Shown here piece after piece: positions 1 through 8,883 of a stretch of 64,000 bases of DNA (position 1 is its first letter; the number at the start of each line of letters is the position of its first letter). Source of the DNA: Acidobacteriota bacterium (GTDB lineage: Bacteria; Acidobacteriota; Blastocatellia; Pyrinomonadales; Pyrinomonadaceae); assembly GCA_019639175.1 (NCBI GenBank), contig JAHBSK010000005.1, positions 124,001-188,000 on the forward strand, read 5' to 3'. A model generated the notes under the pieces. The model was not told the DNA's origin and did not search any database. It was given only the letters and a program-made list of their open reading frames with translations. The translations under genes were made by a program, and so were the position numbers.

Positions 1-314
1 GATGTGAATGTCTTGCCGTTATGAAACTTCACATTCTCACGCAATCTCAGCGTGATCGTCTGTCCGTCTTCAGAGGTTTCGACACTTGATGCCAGTTCGC
101 CGACATACTCAAATTTTTCGTTCTTCTTTATCAGAGCATTGAACATCAGGTTCCTGACCCTCTCGGCAGCCGAGTCGGACGAAGCGGATGTCAGCGTATC
201 AAGTGATGAAAAACTTTCGGGCAGGGCAACGGTGACGAACTCTGAGTTCGATCTGCGGCAGGCAGGAGCTAATGCCAATGCGGCAAGCGTCAAAATGATA
301 ACTAATCTATTCAA
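1..314 (-). CDS. Substrate-binding lipoprotein of an ABC transporter, family 5 (5' part only)
   Basis: The N-terminal ~104 residues of a gene that runs off the left edge of the window. Reading leftward from a TTG start at 314 there is an N-terminal hydrophobic stretch ending in a lipobox (LAPAC), then sequence typical of the mature start of DppA/OppA-type binding proteins: PESFSSLDTLTSAS, then RNLMFNALIKKNEKFEYVGELASS, ending TITLRLRENVKFHNGKTFTS. The family binds peptides, nickel or sugars outside the inner membrane and hands them to an ABC permease. The start is supported by a GGAGG ribosome-binding site (complement of 322-326), 7 nt upstream. It lies 22 nt after the NagZ-like gene on the same strand, so the two are probably co-transcribed; a muropeptide or oligopeptide ligand is an attractive guess. 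The rare TTG start makes this gene easy to miss. Confidence 0.85.
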   Translation of the reverse strand, partial: MNRLVIILTLAALALAPACRRSNSEFVTVALPESFSSLDTLTSASSDSAAERVRNLMFNALIKKNEKFEYVGELASSVETSEDGQTITLRLRENVKFHNGKTFT

Positions 315-335
315 AAAAGAACCTCCGAAAACTAT

Positions 336-1442
336 TTAATTTAGGCGAGACTTTAATACTCTGACCTGAGCGGACATTTCATCTATCACTGCCTGGTCAA
401 ATTCCGGCACCGGCGGCAGATCAGACCTGAGAGTTTCGATCCTTGAGACTGCCAGGTCAATTGTTTCCTGTTCGATCTGGCCGCTTTGAACCGCGTCCAG
501 CACGGCAGAAAATCCGGTCATGATCGCATCCCGGCTTGCACATATCGCGAGCATGTCTTCACCCGCCTGAACCGCCATGCGGCAGGCATCGGCTATACCG
601 AAATCTTTCAATATAGCTCCCATTTCAAGGTCATCTGTGATGGCAATGCCGTTAAATCCCATCTCTTCCCGCAAAAGGCCGTGAACCACCGCACGACTCA
701 GGGAAGAAGGTAAAAGTCTGCCATTTTGGGCCGTTTCCTGCAAGCGCAACCCCGGAAATGCGGCATGTGCGACCATCACCATTCTAACATCTCCGGCGGC
801 AAAAAGTTCACGATAAGGACGCAATTCGACATTATACAACGCCTCTTCGGTTATGTTCACTTGCGGCAGTTCTTCGTGCGAATCGACCTGCGCACCGCCG
901 AGACCCGGAAAATGTTTAAGGCAGCCGATGCAGCCGCCCGCCTGCAATGTACGCAGAAAAGCCCCGGCAAACTCCGTCACTTCCTCAACACTTGAGCCAA
1001 AGGTTCGCGACCGGAGTCCGTTGGAAAAAGCCTGTCTTTCCTCTGTGGCAACATCAACGACGGGCGCGAAATTCATATTAAAGCCCAATGTCCGCACTGT
1101 TTTGGCGATCATGCCCGCAAGCTGAACGGCATCATCAACGGATCGGATCGAGCCTGCAGCGGGCATCGGTTCGACGATCCGCCGCAGCCTGTCAACGGTG
1201 CCGCCTTCCTGATCCAGACTGAGAAAAGGCTCATAACCAAGCAGGGAACTGATCGAATCAAGCAGTTCTCTGGTCTGTCGGGCTTCTTTTATGTTCCTTG
1301 CAAAAAGACAGACTCCGCCCGGCCGCACGGTCTCAAGCAGCCGTACCGTATCGGCATCAAGTTCCGGACCGGGAATGCCGATAAAAAACATTCTGCCAAC
1401 CTTTTGCTCGGTCGAGAAATTTTCTAAAGAAAGGTCGCTCAT
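336..1442 (-). CDS. nagZ: Beta-N-acetylhexosaminidase, glycoside hydrolase family 3 (NagZ-like)
   Basis: 368 aa, the usual length for single-domain NagZ enzymes. They remove N-acetylglucosamine from muropeptides during cell-wall recycling. Visible family motifs are LSLDQEGG (~75-81), the KHFPGLGG loop with following DSHEELP (~176-193) that carries the catalytic His/Asp dyad, and the nucleophile segment ITDDLEMGAI (~268-277). No signal peptide is evident, so a cytoplasmic location is expected. It sits 79 nt downstream of mutS and 22 nt upstream of a peptide-type substrate-binding lipoprotein on the same strand. That arrangement suggests, without proving, a cell-wall recycling or peptide-uptake unit. 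Other GH3 activities cannot be excluded from sequence alone. Confidence 0.93.
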   Translation of the reverse strand: MSDLSLENFSTEQKVGRMFFIGIPGPELDADTVRLLETVRPGGVCLFARNIKEARQTRELLDSISSLLGYEPFLSLDQEGGTVDRLRRIVEPMPAAGSIRSVDDAVQLAGMIAKTVRTLGFNMNFAPVVDVATEERQAFSNGLRSRTFGSSVEEVTEFAGAFLRTLQAGGCIGCLKHFPGLGGAQVDSHEELPQVNITEEALYNVELRPYRELFAAGDVRMVMVAHAAFPGLRLQETAQNGRLLPSSLSRAVVHGLLREEMGFNGIAITDDLEMGAILKDFGIADACRMAVQAGEDMLAICASRDAIMTGFSAVLDAVQSGQIEQETIDLAVSRIETLRSDLPPVPEFDQAVIDEMSAQVRVLKSRLN

Positions 1443-1521
1443 TTATTTACTGCTCTCAGCGGACTTAAAGTTATGGTTTAGCGTTCGGATGCCGACATTT
1501 AATGTGTTTCCTTAAACAATT

Positions 1522-4188
1522 TCAGATGACCCTCTGCTTCAGATCCTGCAAAAAAGCATGAGCATTTTCAGGCGACATATCATGGACATCAATGTTTCTA
1601 ATCTCGTCCAGCAATCCGTCATTTGCCATTGTGAAAAGCGAGGTCTGGGTAGCCGCCGCCCGGCCCGCGGCAGCCTTTAGCCCGGCGGTATCTCCTTCTG
1701 AAAACACCGCCAGTTCATATCGCTCCAACCGGCTTAAAACTTCCTTCGCCCTTTCCACCACTTCATGCGGAAGCCCTGCCAGCCGAGCAACGGCGATCCC
1801 GTATGATTTTGACGCCTTTCCTTTTTTAAGCTTGTGCAGAAACACGACATCACCGTCCTTTTCGGTGGCGGTCATCTGATAGTTCTTTGCTCCGGGCAGT
1901 TGCTCGGCAAGCTCCGTCATTTCGTGATAATGCGTGGCGAAAACGGTCTTGGCGGCGTGCCTTGGCGAATTGTGCAGATATTCGGCAACCGCCCACGCGA
2001 TGGAAAGGCCGTCAAAAGTCGAGGTGCCGCGCCCGATCTCATCCAAAAGCACAAGGCTTCGGGCCGTTGCCGCGTTCAGTATCGCGGCGGTTTCCGTCAT
2101 TTCGACCATAAAGGTCGATCTTCCCGATGCCAGATCGTCCGAAGCTCCGACACGCGTGAATATGCGGTCAACTATCGGTAAACGGGCCGAATCGGCAGGA
2201 ACAAAAGACCCGATCTGCGCAAGTATCTGAATAAGAGCTATCTGCCGCAGCACGGTCGATTTTCCGCCCATGTTGGCTCCGGTCACTATCAGCAAGCGGT
2301 CGGTCGAATTGTTCAGATAAACGTCGTTCGGAACGAACGCAGCACCGAGGAATGATTCAACCACGGGATGCCGTGCATTCTTTATCTCGATCTCATCGCC
2401 TTCGTGCAGAACCGGCCGGACATAATTGCGAACCGCCGCAGTTTCCGCAAGCGCGGCCAATGCGTCCAGCGTCGCCAAAGCTCTGGCGGTCGCTTGCAAA
2501 AGCTTTGTTTCAGCCCGCACCTTTTCTCTGACCTCGGCAAAAAGAGCCGTCTCTATCTGGATGATACGCTCTTCCGCACCGAGTACCTTTTGCTCCCATT
2601 CCTTAAGCTGCGGGGTCGTATATCGCTCCGCGTTTGCAAGCGTCTGTCTTCGCTCGTAATCATCGGGAACACGCGAACTTTGTGCTTTTGAAACCTCGAT
2701 ATAATATCCGAACACATTGTTGAAGCGGATCTTTAACGTCGGAATGCCCGTGCGTTCACGCTCCTTTTCCTCAAATCCTGCGATCGAGCGTTTTACCGAT
2801 CCGGCTAAAATACGAAGTTCATCCAGTTCTTCGTTAAATCCTTCACGGATAACACCGCCGTCGGAAATATTTATCGGCGGATCGTCAGCTATCGCATTGG
2901 AGATAAGATCGCGTATTTCTGGAAGTTCATATATGTTCTCAGAAAGAACCTGAAGCAAAAGTGACCGGGCATCTTTAAGAACATCATTTATGACCGGCGT
3001 TTGCTCAAGCGACCGGTGAAGCGCAAGCAGTTCCCTCGGCGTGATCGAAGAAATGTTGAGTTTTCCCACCAGCCGTTCGATGTCCAGAATGCTTTTCAGC
3101 AAAAACCTGATCTTGTCGCGAAATATTGTGTCGGACAATTCATCGACAGCCGAAAGGCGTGTCTCTATCTCACCGCGTTTTATCGAGGGCCTCAACATCC
3201 ACGACCGCAGTAAACGCGATCCCATTCCGGTAACAGCCTGGTCAATGACACCAAGAAGCGTTCCGCTCCGGTTATTGCTGCGAGACTCAGTTACTTCGAG
3301 ATTGGACAGCGTGACTGAATCGAGCAGCAAAAAATCATTTGATTCAAAGAAATTTACTGAAAGAACATGATCCGCATCGGCTTTTTGCGTATGACGGACG
3401 TAGCTGAGACACGCTCCGGCGGCAGAGGCGGCCGCATCCTTTCCATCAAATCCCGCACCACTTAGGCTTGCTAACTTAAAGTGATGCTTTAATATATTCT
3501 CGGCAACTTTCAGGTCAAATGCATCCGCATCATAAGATGTGAAGAGCAATGCCGCGTCACCAACCGTCGTCCGCTCATTCAAAAGCCCTGCATCGTCGGC
3601 GTAGCCAAAGACAAGTTGCCGCTTGACGCTTTCCGCCTCTTTTTCGGAAACGATCACCTCTTTTGGTGAAAATGACCGTAAAAGGTCCCGAACCTGCATC
3701 CAGGCATCATTGCCCTGAAACTCGGTCGCGGAAAACTCGCCTGTGGAAAGATCAAGAAAAGCTGCTCCAACCGTGTTCCTGACAGCCGCGACCGCACATA
3801 GAAACATCGGCTCTCCGGCTTCCGTCACCTGCGAATCTATCGCCGTTCCCGGCGTCACGATCCTGACGACCTCGCGCTTTACGAGTTTCGTTCCCTTGGT
3901 TGCGGGTTCGGCCTGTTCACAGATAGCGACGCGATAGCCTTTTTTGATCAGTCTGGAAATATATCCCGCTGCCGCATGGTGCGGAACGCCGCACATCGGC
4001 ACCGGATTTTTCGAATCCTTATGTCTGGCTGTCAGGGTTATCTCAAGTTCACGCGAACCGATGATGGCGTCCTCATTGAACATCTCATAAAAATCGCCAA
4101 GCCGGAAAAACAGCAGTGTTCCGGGATACTTCGACTTTATGTCGAGATACTGCCTTAACATCGGTGTCATGTTTTCCATAATCCGCAA
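1522..4188 (-). CDS. mutS: DNA mismatch repair protein MutS
   Basis: 888 aa, full length for MutS1. The N-terminal mismatch-binding domain begins MTPMLRQYLDIKSKYPGTLL and continues into FFRLGDFYEMF, which carries the Phe-x-Glu mismatch wedge (FYEMF). A long clamp/lever region follows, then the ABC-type ATPase with Walker A TGANMGGKST, the signature-like ASDDLASGRSTFMVEM, and Walker B LVLLDEIGRGTSTFDG. The C-terminus is the helix-turn-helix dimerisation tail. The protein binds mismatches and recruits MutL. It is encoded opposite the polysaccharide cluster; the 198 nt between its start and the export gene probably holds both promoters. The first Met could be residue 1 or 4 (MRIMENM). Confidence 0.98.
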   Translation of the reverse strand: MRIMENMTPMLRQYLDIKSKYPGTLLFFRLGDFYEMFNEDAIIGSRELEITLTARHKDSKNPVPMCGVPHHAAAGYISRLIKKGYRVAICEQAEPATKGTKLVKREVVRIVTPGTAIDSQVTEAGEPMFLCAVAAVRNTVGAAFLDLSTGEFSATEFQGNDAWMQVRDLLRSFSPKEVIVSEKEAESVKRQLVFGYADDAGLLNERTTVGDAALLFTSYDADAFDLKVAENILKHHFKLASLSGAGFDGKDAAASAAGACLSYVRHTQKADADHVLSVNFFESNDFLLLDSVTLSNLEVTESRSNNRSGTLLGVIDQAVTGMGSRLLRSWMLRPSIKRGEIETRLSAVDELSDTIFRDKIRFLLKSILDIERLVGKLNISSITPRELLALHRSLEQTPVINDVLKDARSLLLQVLSENIYELPEIRDLISNAIADDPPINISDGGVIREGFNEELDELRILAGSVKRSIAGFEEKERERTGIPTLKIRFNNVFGYYIEVSKAQSSRVPDDYERRQTLANAERYTTPQLKEWEQKVLGAEERIIQIETALFAEVREKVRAETKLLQATARALATLDALAALAETAAVRNYVRPVLHEGDEIEIKNARHPVVESFLGAAFVPNDVYLNNSTDRLLIVTGANMGGKSTVLRQIALIQILAQIGSFVPADSARLPIVDRIFTRVGASDDLASGRSTFMVEMTETAAILNAATARSLVLLDEIGRGTSTFDGLSIAWAVAEYLHNSPRHAAKTVFATHYHEMTELAEQLPGAKNYQMTATEKDGDVVFLHKLKKGKASKSYGIAVARLAGLPHEVVERAKEVLSRLERYELAVFSEGDTAGLKAAAGRAAATQTSLFTMANDGLLDEIRNIDVHDMSPENAHAFLQDLKQRVI

Positions 4189-4386
4189 AAAAGTCCGCGA
4201 GGCAAAAGTTTAACTAAAACCGTTCGTTAATCAAAATTGCGGTTTCCAAAGCCATTATGTTTTGTTAAACTTGATTTTTTTGAGGAACGGGCATTTGGAG
4301 GCCATCCGTTTGGGACCGATCGGACTCTAAACCATATATTTATTTATGCGTCCGGCATATAATTTGAATTGGGAGAGTTCCAAATA

Positions 4387-5337
4387 ATGAGAATGAATTA
4401 TTTATTTATTTTGTGTCTTGGCTTGATGCTGATGTCCGGCACTGTGGCTTCGGCACAAACGCAGATCCGTGATGATCGCTACAGGATCGGCTATCAGGAC
4501 ACCATAGATATTCAGGTCTTCCGACAGCCGGGCCTTTCACAAAGGGTCAACGTCAATGCCGACGGTACGGTCAACCTTTACAGGCTCAAGGAACCGGTCG
4601 TCGCCGTGTGCAAGACCGAGCGTGAACTTGCCGACGACATCGCCGCCGCCTACTCAAAGGAATATCTCCGCAACCCCGAGGTCAACGTGGTTGCCGTGGA
4701 GCAGCGTTCGCAATCGTTTGCAATTATCGGAGCGGTTAAAAAACCCGGTAATTATTATGTGAACCGTCCGATCCATCTGCTTCAGCTTCTGGCCCTGGCT
4801 GAAGGGCAATCAGAGGATGCGGGTTCACGCATTCTGGTCGCAAGAACAGGAAGCACGGCAAACTGTAAATTGAATGAGGCCCCCGATCCGACGGGAGTTC
4901 CGGAAGAATCATTAACATTACTTGATTACAAATTAAAGGACATCATCGAACTCAGAAAGACCCTTATGCTGCGGGCGGGTGACGTTGTGTATGTGGCGGA
5001 AGCTGACATTGTGTTCGTTTACGGCAATGTGAATAAACAGGGACAGGTCACAATGCGCGAACCGCTCACGCTGACACAGGCAATTGCCTCCGCCGAGGGA
5101 TTGAAACCGGCAACCAGAAAAGACAATATCCGTGTTCTGCGGCAAAAACCGGGAAGTACGGAAAGAGAGGAGCTTGTTTTTGACCTGAGAGAGATAGACC
5201 AAAGAAAGGTAGCAGACCCGATATTGGAGCCAAACGATGTTGTCGCTGTTGGTGAGGACCGCACAAAGAGCGTGCTGAACAGTATTGGGAAATCGTTGAC
5301 GAACGGCATTCCATCGATCTTTTATCGCATACCATAG
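4387..5337 (+). CDS. Polysaccharide export protein, Wza/SLBB family
   Basis: About 316 aa from ATG 4387, chosen because GGGAGAG at 4371-4377 is a good ribosome-binding site; a TTG at 4369 in the same frame overlaps that site. A cleavable signal peptide ends at TVASAQTQ. The mature protein has the Poly_export domain (YRIGYQDTIDIQVFRQPGLS, VNADGTVNLY) and two SLBB repeats (FAIIGAVKKPGNYYV and VFVYGNVNKQGQVTM). Such proteins form the periplasmic/outer-membrane exit channel for capsule or exopolysaccharide and dock on the Wzc-type kinase encoded next, 9 nt downstream. It lacks a clear lipobox, unlike E. coli Wza. It is the first gene of the cluster. A TATAAT at 4358-4363 lacks a convincing -35 and is too close to the ribosome-binding site to be assigned. 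Confidence 0.93.
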   Translation: MRMNYLFILCLGLMLMSGTVASAQTQIRDDRYRIGYQDTIDIQVFRQPGLSQRVNVNADGTVNLYRLKEPVVAVCKTERELADDIAAAYSKEYLRNPEVNVVAVEQRSQSFAIIGAVKKPGNYYVNRPIHLLQLLALAEGQSEDAGSRILVARTGSTANCKLNEAPDPTGVPEESLTLLDYKLKDIIELRKTLMLRAGDVVYVAEADIVFVYGNVNKQGQVTMREPLTLTQAIASAEGLKPATRKDNIRVLRQKPGSTEREELVFDLREIDQRKVADPILEPNDVVAVGEDRTKSVLNSIGKSLTNGIPSIFYRIP

Positions 5338-5346
5338 ACACTTTTA

Positions 5347-7848
5347 ATGAAAGAGACCAGAGATATTATTCAGAAACTCCCTGAACCGGCGACTGAGATC
5401 GAACGCGGCTTTGACCCGCAGATCATAGGCCCGTCGGGCCGTTATCCTGCCTATCGTGATACTTACGGACAGGAAGGATTTCAGCTTTTGGACTATTGGC
5501 GTGCGGTCAGAAAACGGCTGTGGCTGGTGGTCGGCATTGCGGTGCTTGCCACGACGCTCTCGGCCATCTATATGGCCCGAAAACCCAATATTTATCGTGC
5601 CACGTCAAAGATACAGGTCGATCTTGAACAGACCAATCCCGATCTGGTTACAAACGACCGTCAGCGTCCGCTTACAAATCTCGATCCCTCATATTTCAAC
5701 ACACAACTCCAACTTCTGAACAGCGACACGCTGCTCAGACGGGTCATAAAGGATCACAGCCTGGATACTAACAGAGAATTCCAGGCGGAATTGTCAGGCT
5801 CTTCGCCCTCCGCTCTTCGTTCCATACTGCGCTCTATCGGCCTTTCCGGCAATGAGCCTTCATCCGGCTCGGTAAGCGAGAACGGCAATTCGCTTAATTC
5901 GAGTTTGGTTTCGGCGGAAGAGATCGAAGAGGCAGTACGGCTGGCTCCGTATGTCGATATGATCAAACGCAGCATGGAGGTTGAACCGGTTAGGGAACCG
6001 AGAACGACAATGAAGGACACGCGCCTGATCGATGTTTCCTACCGTCATACCGATCCGGAATTGGCGGCATTTATCGTCAACAGTGTTGGTGAAACCTTTG
6101 CCATGGCAAACCAGGAACAGCGGACAGGTACATCGCGAAAGACAAGTGATTTTTTGCAGGAGCGTATTTCCGATCTGCAGGCCGAGATCAGGTCGGACGA
6201 AATAAAACTGGTCGAGCTTGAAAAAACCGAGGGAATATTGAAAACACCCGGCGACCAGACCATCGTGCTTGAAAGGCTGGCGGGATTGAACAAGGACCTT
6301 CTGACAGCAGAGAACGAAAGAAAAACTGCTGAGGCTGAATATAATTCTGTTAAAGGCTCGCCGGACAGAATAAAATCGCTTGCCGAGGCCGAGAGTGCAA
6401 GATTTATCACCGAAAGGGAAAATTTTCTTATCGCTTTCCGAAGCGATACCCAAAAAAAAGTAGCGGATCTTCAGGCTGCTCGTTCACGCCTTCTTGTAGA
6501 ATTTCAGGAATCCGCCCCTGAAATAAAGGAGATCGATGACCAGGTCGCAAGCCTTGAGCGCTCTTTGGCAGACGCGACCGAAAAGGCCAATAAGGAGATA
6601 CAGACGTTTCGCGAAAGAACCGCCAGCACATTACTTAAGGTTCTCGAGACAAAATATCTTCGCTCAAAGGAAAAAGAGGACAAGATCAGGGCTTCATTTA
6701 ACGTTCAGTTCGAGGAGGCTCAGGGACAAAATGCCGGAGCGGTCATGTTGCGGCTGCTCCAGCAGAATATCGAAACCAACAAAGGGTTCCTTGATAATCT
6801 CCGGCGACAGCAAAGCTCAAATGACGTTGCCTCGCAGGGTTCCGATAACAACATACGTGTTGCCGAATATGCGATTCCGCCCAAGCAGGCGGTTTCACCG
6901 CGTCGCGTCACTACCGTGATCGGAACATTGATGCTTTCAACACTTTTCGGTATCGGGCTGGCGCTTTTCCTTGAATATCTTGATGACACCATCAGGTCAG
7001 CAGAAGAGATCGAAAGCCTTCTGCAGCTTCCTGCCCTTGCCGCCATCCCGGCACTTGATTCCATGCCCAAACGGCGGCTTCTGCTCGTTGGCGGATCGGA
7101 TAAACCGGATGAGGGAAATGCTGAGGTATCTGAACTGCTGATACACGCCGACCCGCGTTCATCGCTGGCTGAAGCATACAGACAGCTTAGGACGTCGATA
7201 CTTCTTTCGACCGCCGGCCACGCTCCCAAATCGCTTTTGATAACATCGGGGCTTCCGGCCGAGGGCAAAACGACCACGGCGACAAACACAGCGATAAGCC
7301 TGGCCCAGACAGGCGCCCGAGTGCTTTTGATAGACGCCGATATGCGGCGGCCGAGAATGCATTCCGTTTTTGGCATCGGCAACAACACCGGCCTCAGCAC
7401 GCTGCTTTCAAGCACGCTGGTCGAAAGCGAGGTGCTGACCACAATAAAGATGGACGACAGGACAAAACTGAACGTCCTTACATCAGGCCCGATCCCGCCG
7501 AACCCGGCAGAACTTATCGGTTCGGAACAGATGGCAAACCTGCTGAAGATAGTACAGCGTCACTACACGCACGTTGTCGTGGATTCGCCGCCGATCAATT
7601 CATTCACTGATGGCGTGCTTGTGGCCTCGATGGTCGATGGTGTGATACTGGTGGTTCATTCCGGCAGAAGTTCGCGGCAGGTCGTCCGCCGGGCAAAACA
7701 GATATTGCAGGATGTCGGTGCCAGAATATTCGGTGTCGTCCTGAATAATATCGACATTCATTCACACGATAACTATTATTACTATCAAAGCTATTACGAC
7801 CGTAACTCCTATTTTTCCGAGGATGACCCGGAAAATATCGGAAAATGA
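5347..7848 (+). CDS. Polysaccharide co-polymerase / bacterial tyrosine autokinase (Wzc-like)
   Basis: 833 aa combining a Wzz chain-length domain and a BY-kinase in one chain, as in proteobacterial Wzc. First transmembrane helix at ~60-80 (LWLVVGIAVLATTLSAIYMA), a long periplasmic coiled-coil region, the GNVR-type PPKQAVSPRRVTT motif, a second helix (TVIGTLMLSTLFGIGLALFLEYLDD), then the kinase with Walker A GLPAEGKTT (~634-642), Walker A' LLIDADMRRP (~660) and Walker B HVVVDSPPI. The C-terminus is a tyrosine cluster with eight tyrosines in 14 residues, the autophosphorylation tail. It controls chain length and export together with the preceding Wza-like protein. No cognate phosphatase gene is seen in the window. 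Confidence 0.95.
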   Translation: MKETRDIIQKLPEPATEIERGFDPQIIGPSGRYPAYRDTYGQEGFQLLDYWRAVRKRLWLVVGIAVLATTLSAIYMARKPNIYRATSKIQVDLEQTNPDLVTNDRQRPLTNLDPSYFNTQLQLLNSDTLLRRVIKDHSLDTNREFQAELSGSSPSALRSILRSIGLSGNEPSSGSVSENGNSLNSSLVSAEEIEEAVRLAPYVDMIKRSMEVEPVREPRTTMKDTRLIDVSYRHTDPELAAFIVNSVGETFAMANQEQRTGTSRKTSDFLQERISDLQAEIRSDEIKLVELEKTEGILKTPGDQTIVLERLAGLNKDLLTAENERKTAEAEYNSVKGSPDRIKSLAEAESARFITERENFLIAFRSDTQKKVADLQAARSRLLVEFQESAPEIKEIDDQVASLERSLADATEKANKEIQTFRERTASTLLKVLETKYLRSKEKEDKIRASFNVQFEEAQGQNAGAVMLRLLQQNIETNKGFLDNLRRQQSSNDVASQGSDNNIRVAEYAIPPKQAVSPRRVTTVIGTLMLSTLFGIGLALFLEYLDDTIRSAEEIESLLQLPALAAIPALDSMPKRRLLLVGGSDKPDEGNAEVSELLIHADPRSSLAEAYRQLRTSILLSTAGHAPKSLLITSGLPAEGKTTTATNTAISLAQTGARVLLIDADMRRPRMHSVFGIGNNTGLSTLLSSTLVESEVLTTIKMDDRTKLNVLTSGPIPPNPAELIGSEQMANLLKIVQRHYTHVVVDSPPINSFTDGVLVASMVDGVILVVHSGRSSRQVVRRAKQILQDVGARIFGVVLNNIDIHSHDNYYYYQSYYDRNSYFSEDDPENIGK

Positions 7849-7860
7849 TCTGTATATTTT

Positions 7861-8883
7861 ATGAGTGACAAGGTAAGGGTTTTGGTCACAGGAGCCGGAG
7901 GTTTTATCGGCAGCCACCTGGTGACCGATCTAAAAAAACGCGGTTATTGGGTCAGGGGAGTTGACATAAAACTTCCTGAATTCCAAAGCAGCGATGCCGA
8001 CGAGTTTCTTTTGCTTGATCTCCGTTTTTGGGAAAATTGCCTGACGGCAACCAAAGGCATTGGTGAGGTGTACGCACTGGCGGCTGACATGGGCGGAATG
8101 GGATTTATCTCTGCCCATCATGCACAGATACTGTACAACAATTCTCTGATAGATCTGCATACGCTTGAGGCGTCGCGGACGAATGGCGTCAAACGCTATC
8201 TCTATACAAGCAGCGCGTGTATCTATCCCGAATACTTGCAGGAAGAGACAAATGTCACGCCGCTAAAAGAAGAAGACGCATATCCGGCAATGCCGCAGGA
8301 CGCGTACGGCTGGGAAAAACTTATATCAGAGCGTCTTTGTATGCATTACGCCGAGGATTACGGCTTTGAAACGCGAACTGTGCGTTTCCACAACATTTTC
8401 GGTGAGAACGGCACATGGCAGGGCGGACGCGAAAAGGCTCCGGCGGCATTGTGCCGCAAGGTGGCTACGGCAAAACTGTCCGGCAGGAACGAGATAGACA
8501 TTTGGGGCGACGGAGACCAGACACGTTCGTTTTGCTACATCAGCGATTGCATTGAGGGCATATATCGTCTGATGCGGTCAGATCACCGAGAGCCGATAAA
8601 TCTGGGGCAGGACAGGATGGTTTCGATAAACGAGCTTGCCGACATCATCGCGGACATTGCCGGTATCGAGATCGTTAAAAAGCATGTTGAAGGCCCGCAG
8701 GGCGTTCGCGGAAGAAATTCCGATAACAGCAGATTACGTGATGTGCTGGGCTGGGAACCGTCTGTCTCGCTTGAAGAAGGCCTGGCGCTCACATATCGGT
8801 GGATAGAAGAACAGGTCAGGGAAGCCGGAGAGTTTGAGACTGCGGCCACTGCATCCGCAAATAAGGCTGCCAAACGTGTCTGA
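7861..8883 (+). CDS. NAD-dependent sugar epimerase resembling GDP-mannose 3,5-epimerase
   Basis: 340 aa extended SDR. Rossmann motif GAGGFIGSH near the N-terminus; the signature LAADMGGMGFISAHH, the catalytic Cys segment SSACIYPE, YGWEK (YxxxK) and REKAPAALCRK match GDP-mannose 3,5-epimerase almost motif for motif, including PQGVRGRNSDN near the C-terminus. That enzyme converts GDP-D-mannose to GDP-L-galactose (and GDP-L-gulose). It is best known from plant ascorbate synthesis, with scattered bacterial homologues. Here it lies between the tyrosine kinase and a glycosyltransferase, so GDP-L-galactose as a polysaccharide precursor is the likely use. The C-terminal ~20 residues are Ala/Lys rich and dispensable-looking. 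The stop overlaps the next gene's GTG start by 8 nt. Confidence 0.88.
   Translation: MSDKVRVLVTGAGGFIGSHLVTDLKKRGYWVRGVDIKLPEFQSSDADEFLLLDLRFWENCLTATKGIGEVYALAADMGGMGFISAHHAQILYNNSLIDLHTLEASRTNGVKRYLYTSSACIYPEYLQEETNVTPLKEEDAYPAMPQDAYGWEKLISERLCMHYAEDYGFETRTVRFHNIFGENGTWQGGREKAPAALCRKVATAKLSGRNEIDIWGDGDQTRSFCYISDCIEGIYRLMRSDHREPINLGQDRMVSINELADIIADIAGIEIVKKHVEGPQGVRGRNSDNSRLRDVLGWEPSVSLEEGLALTYRWIEEQVREAGEFETAATASANKAAKRV

Noticed and set aside
4358..4363. TATAAT as promoter of the polysaccharide cluster
   Set aside because: No -35 match at 16-18 bp and the start would fall on the ribosome-binding site; the real promoter is probably elsewhere in 4189-4350.
5860..6453. Antisense open frames inside the tyrosine kinase gene
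   Set aside because: Overlap the coiled-coil coding region entirely, with low-complexity composition and no support.
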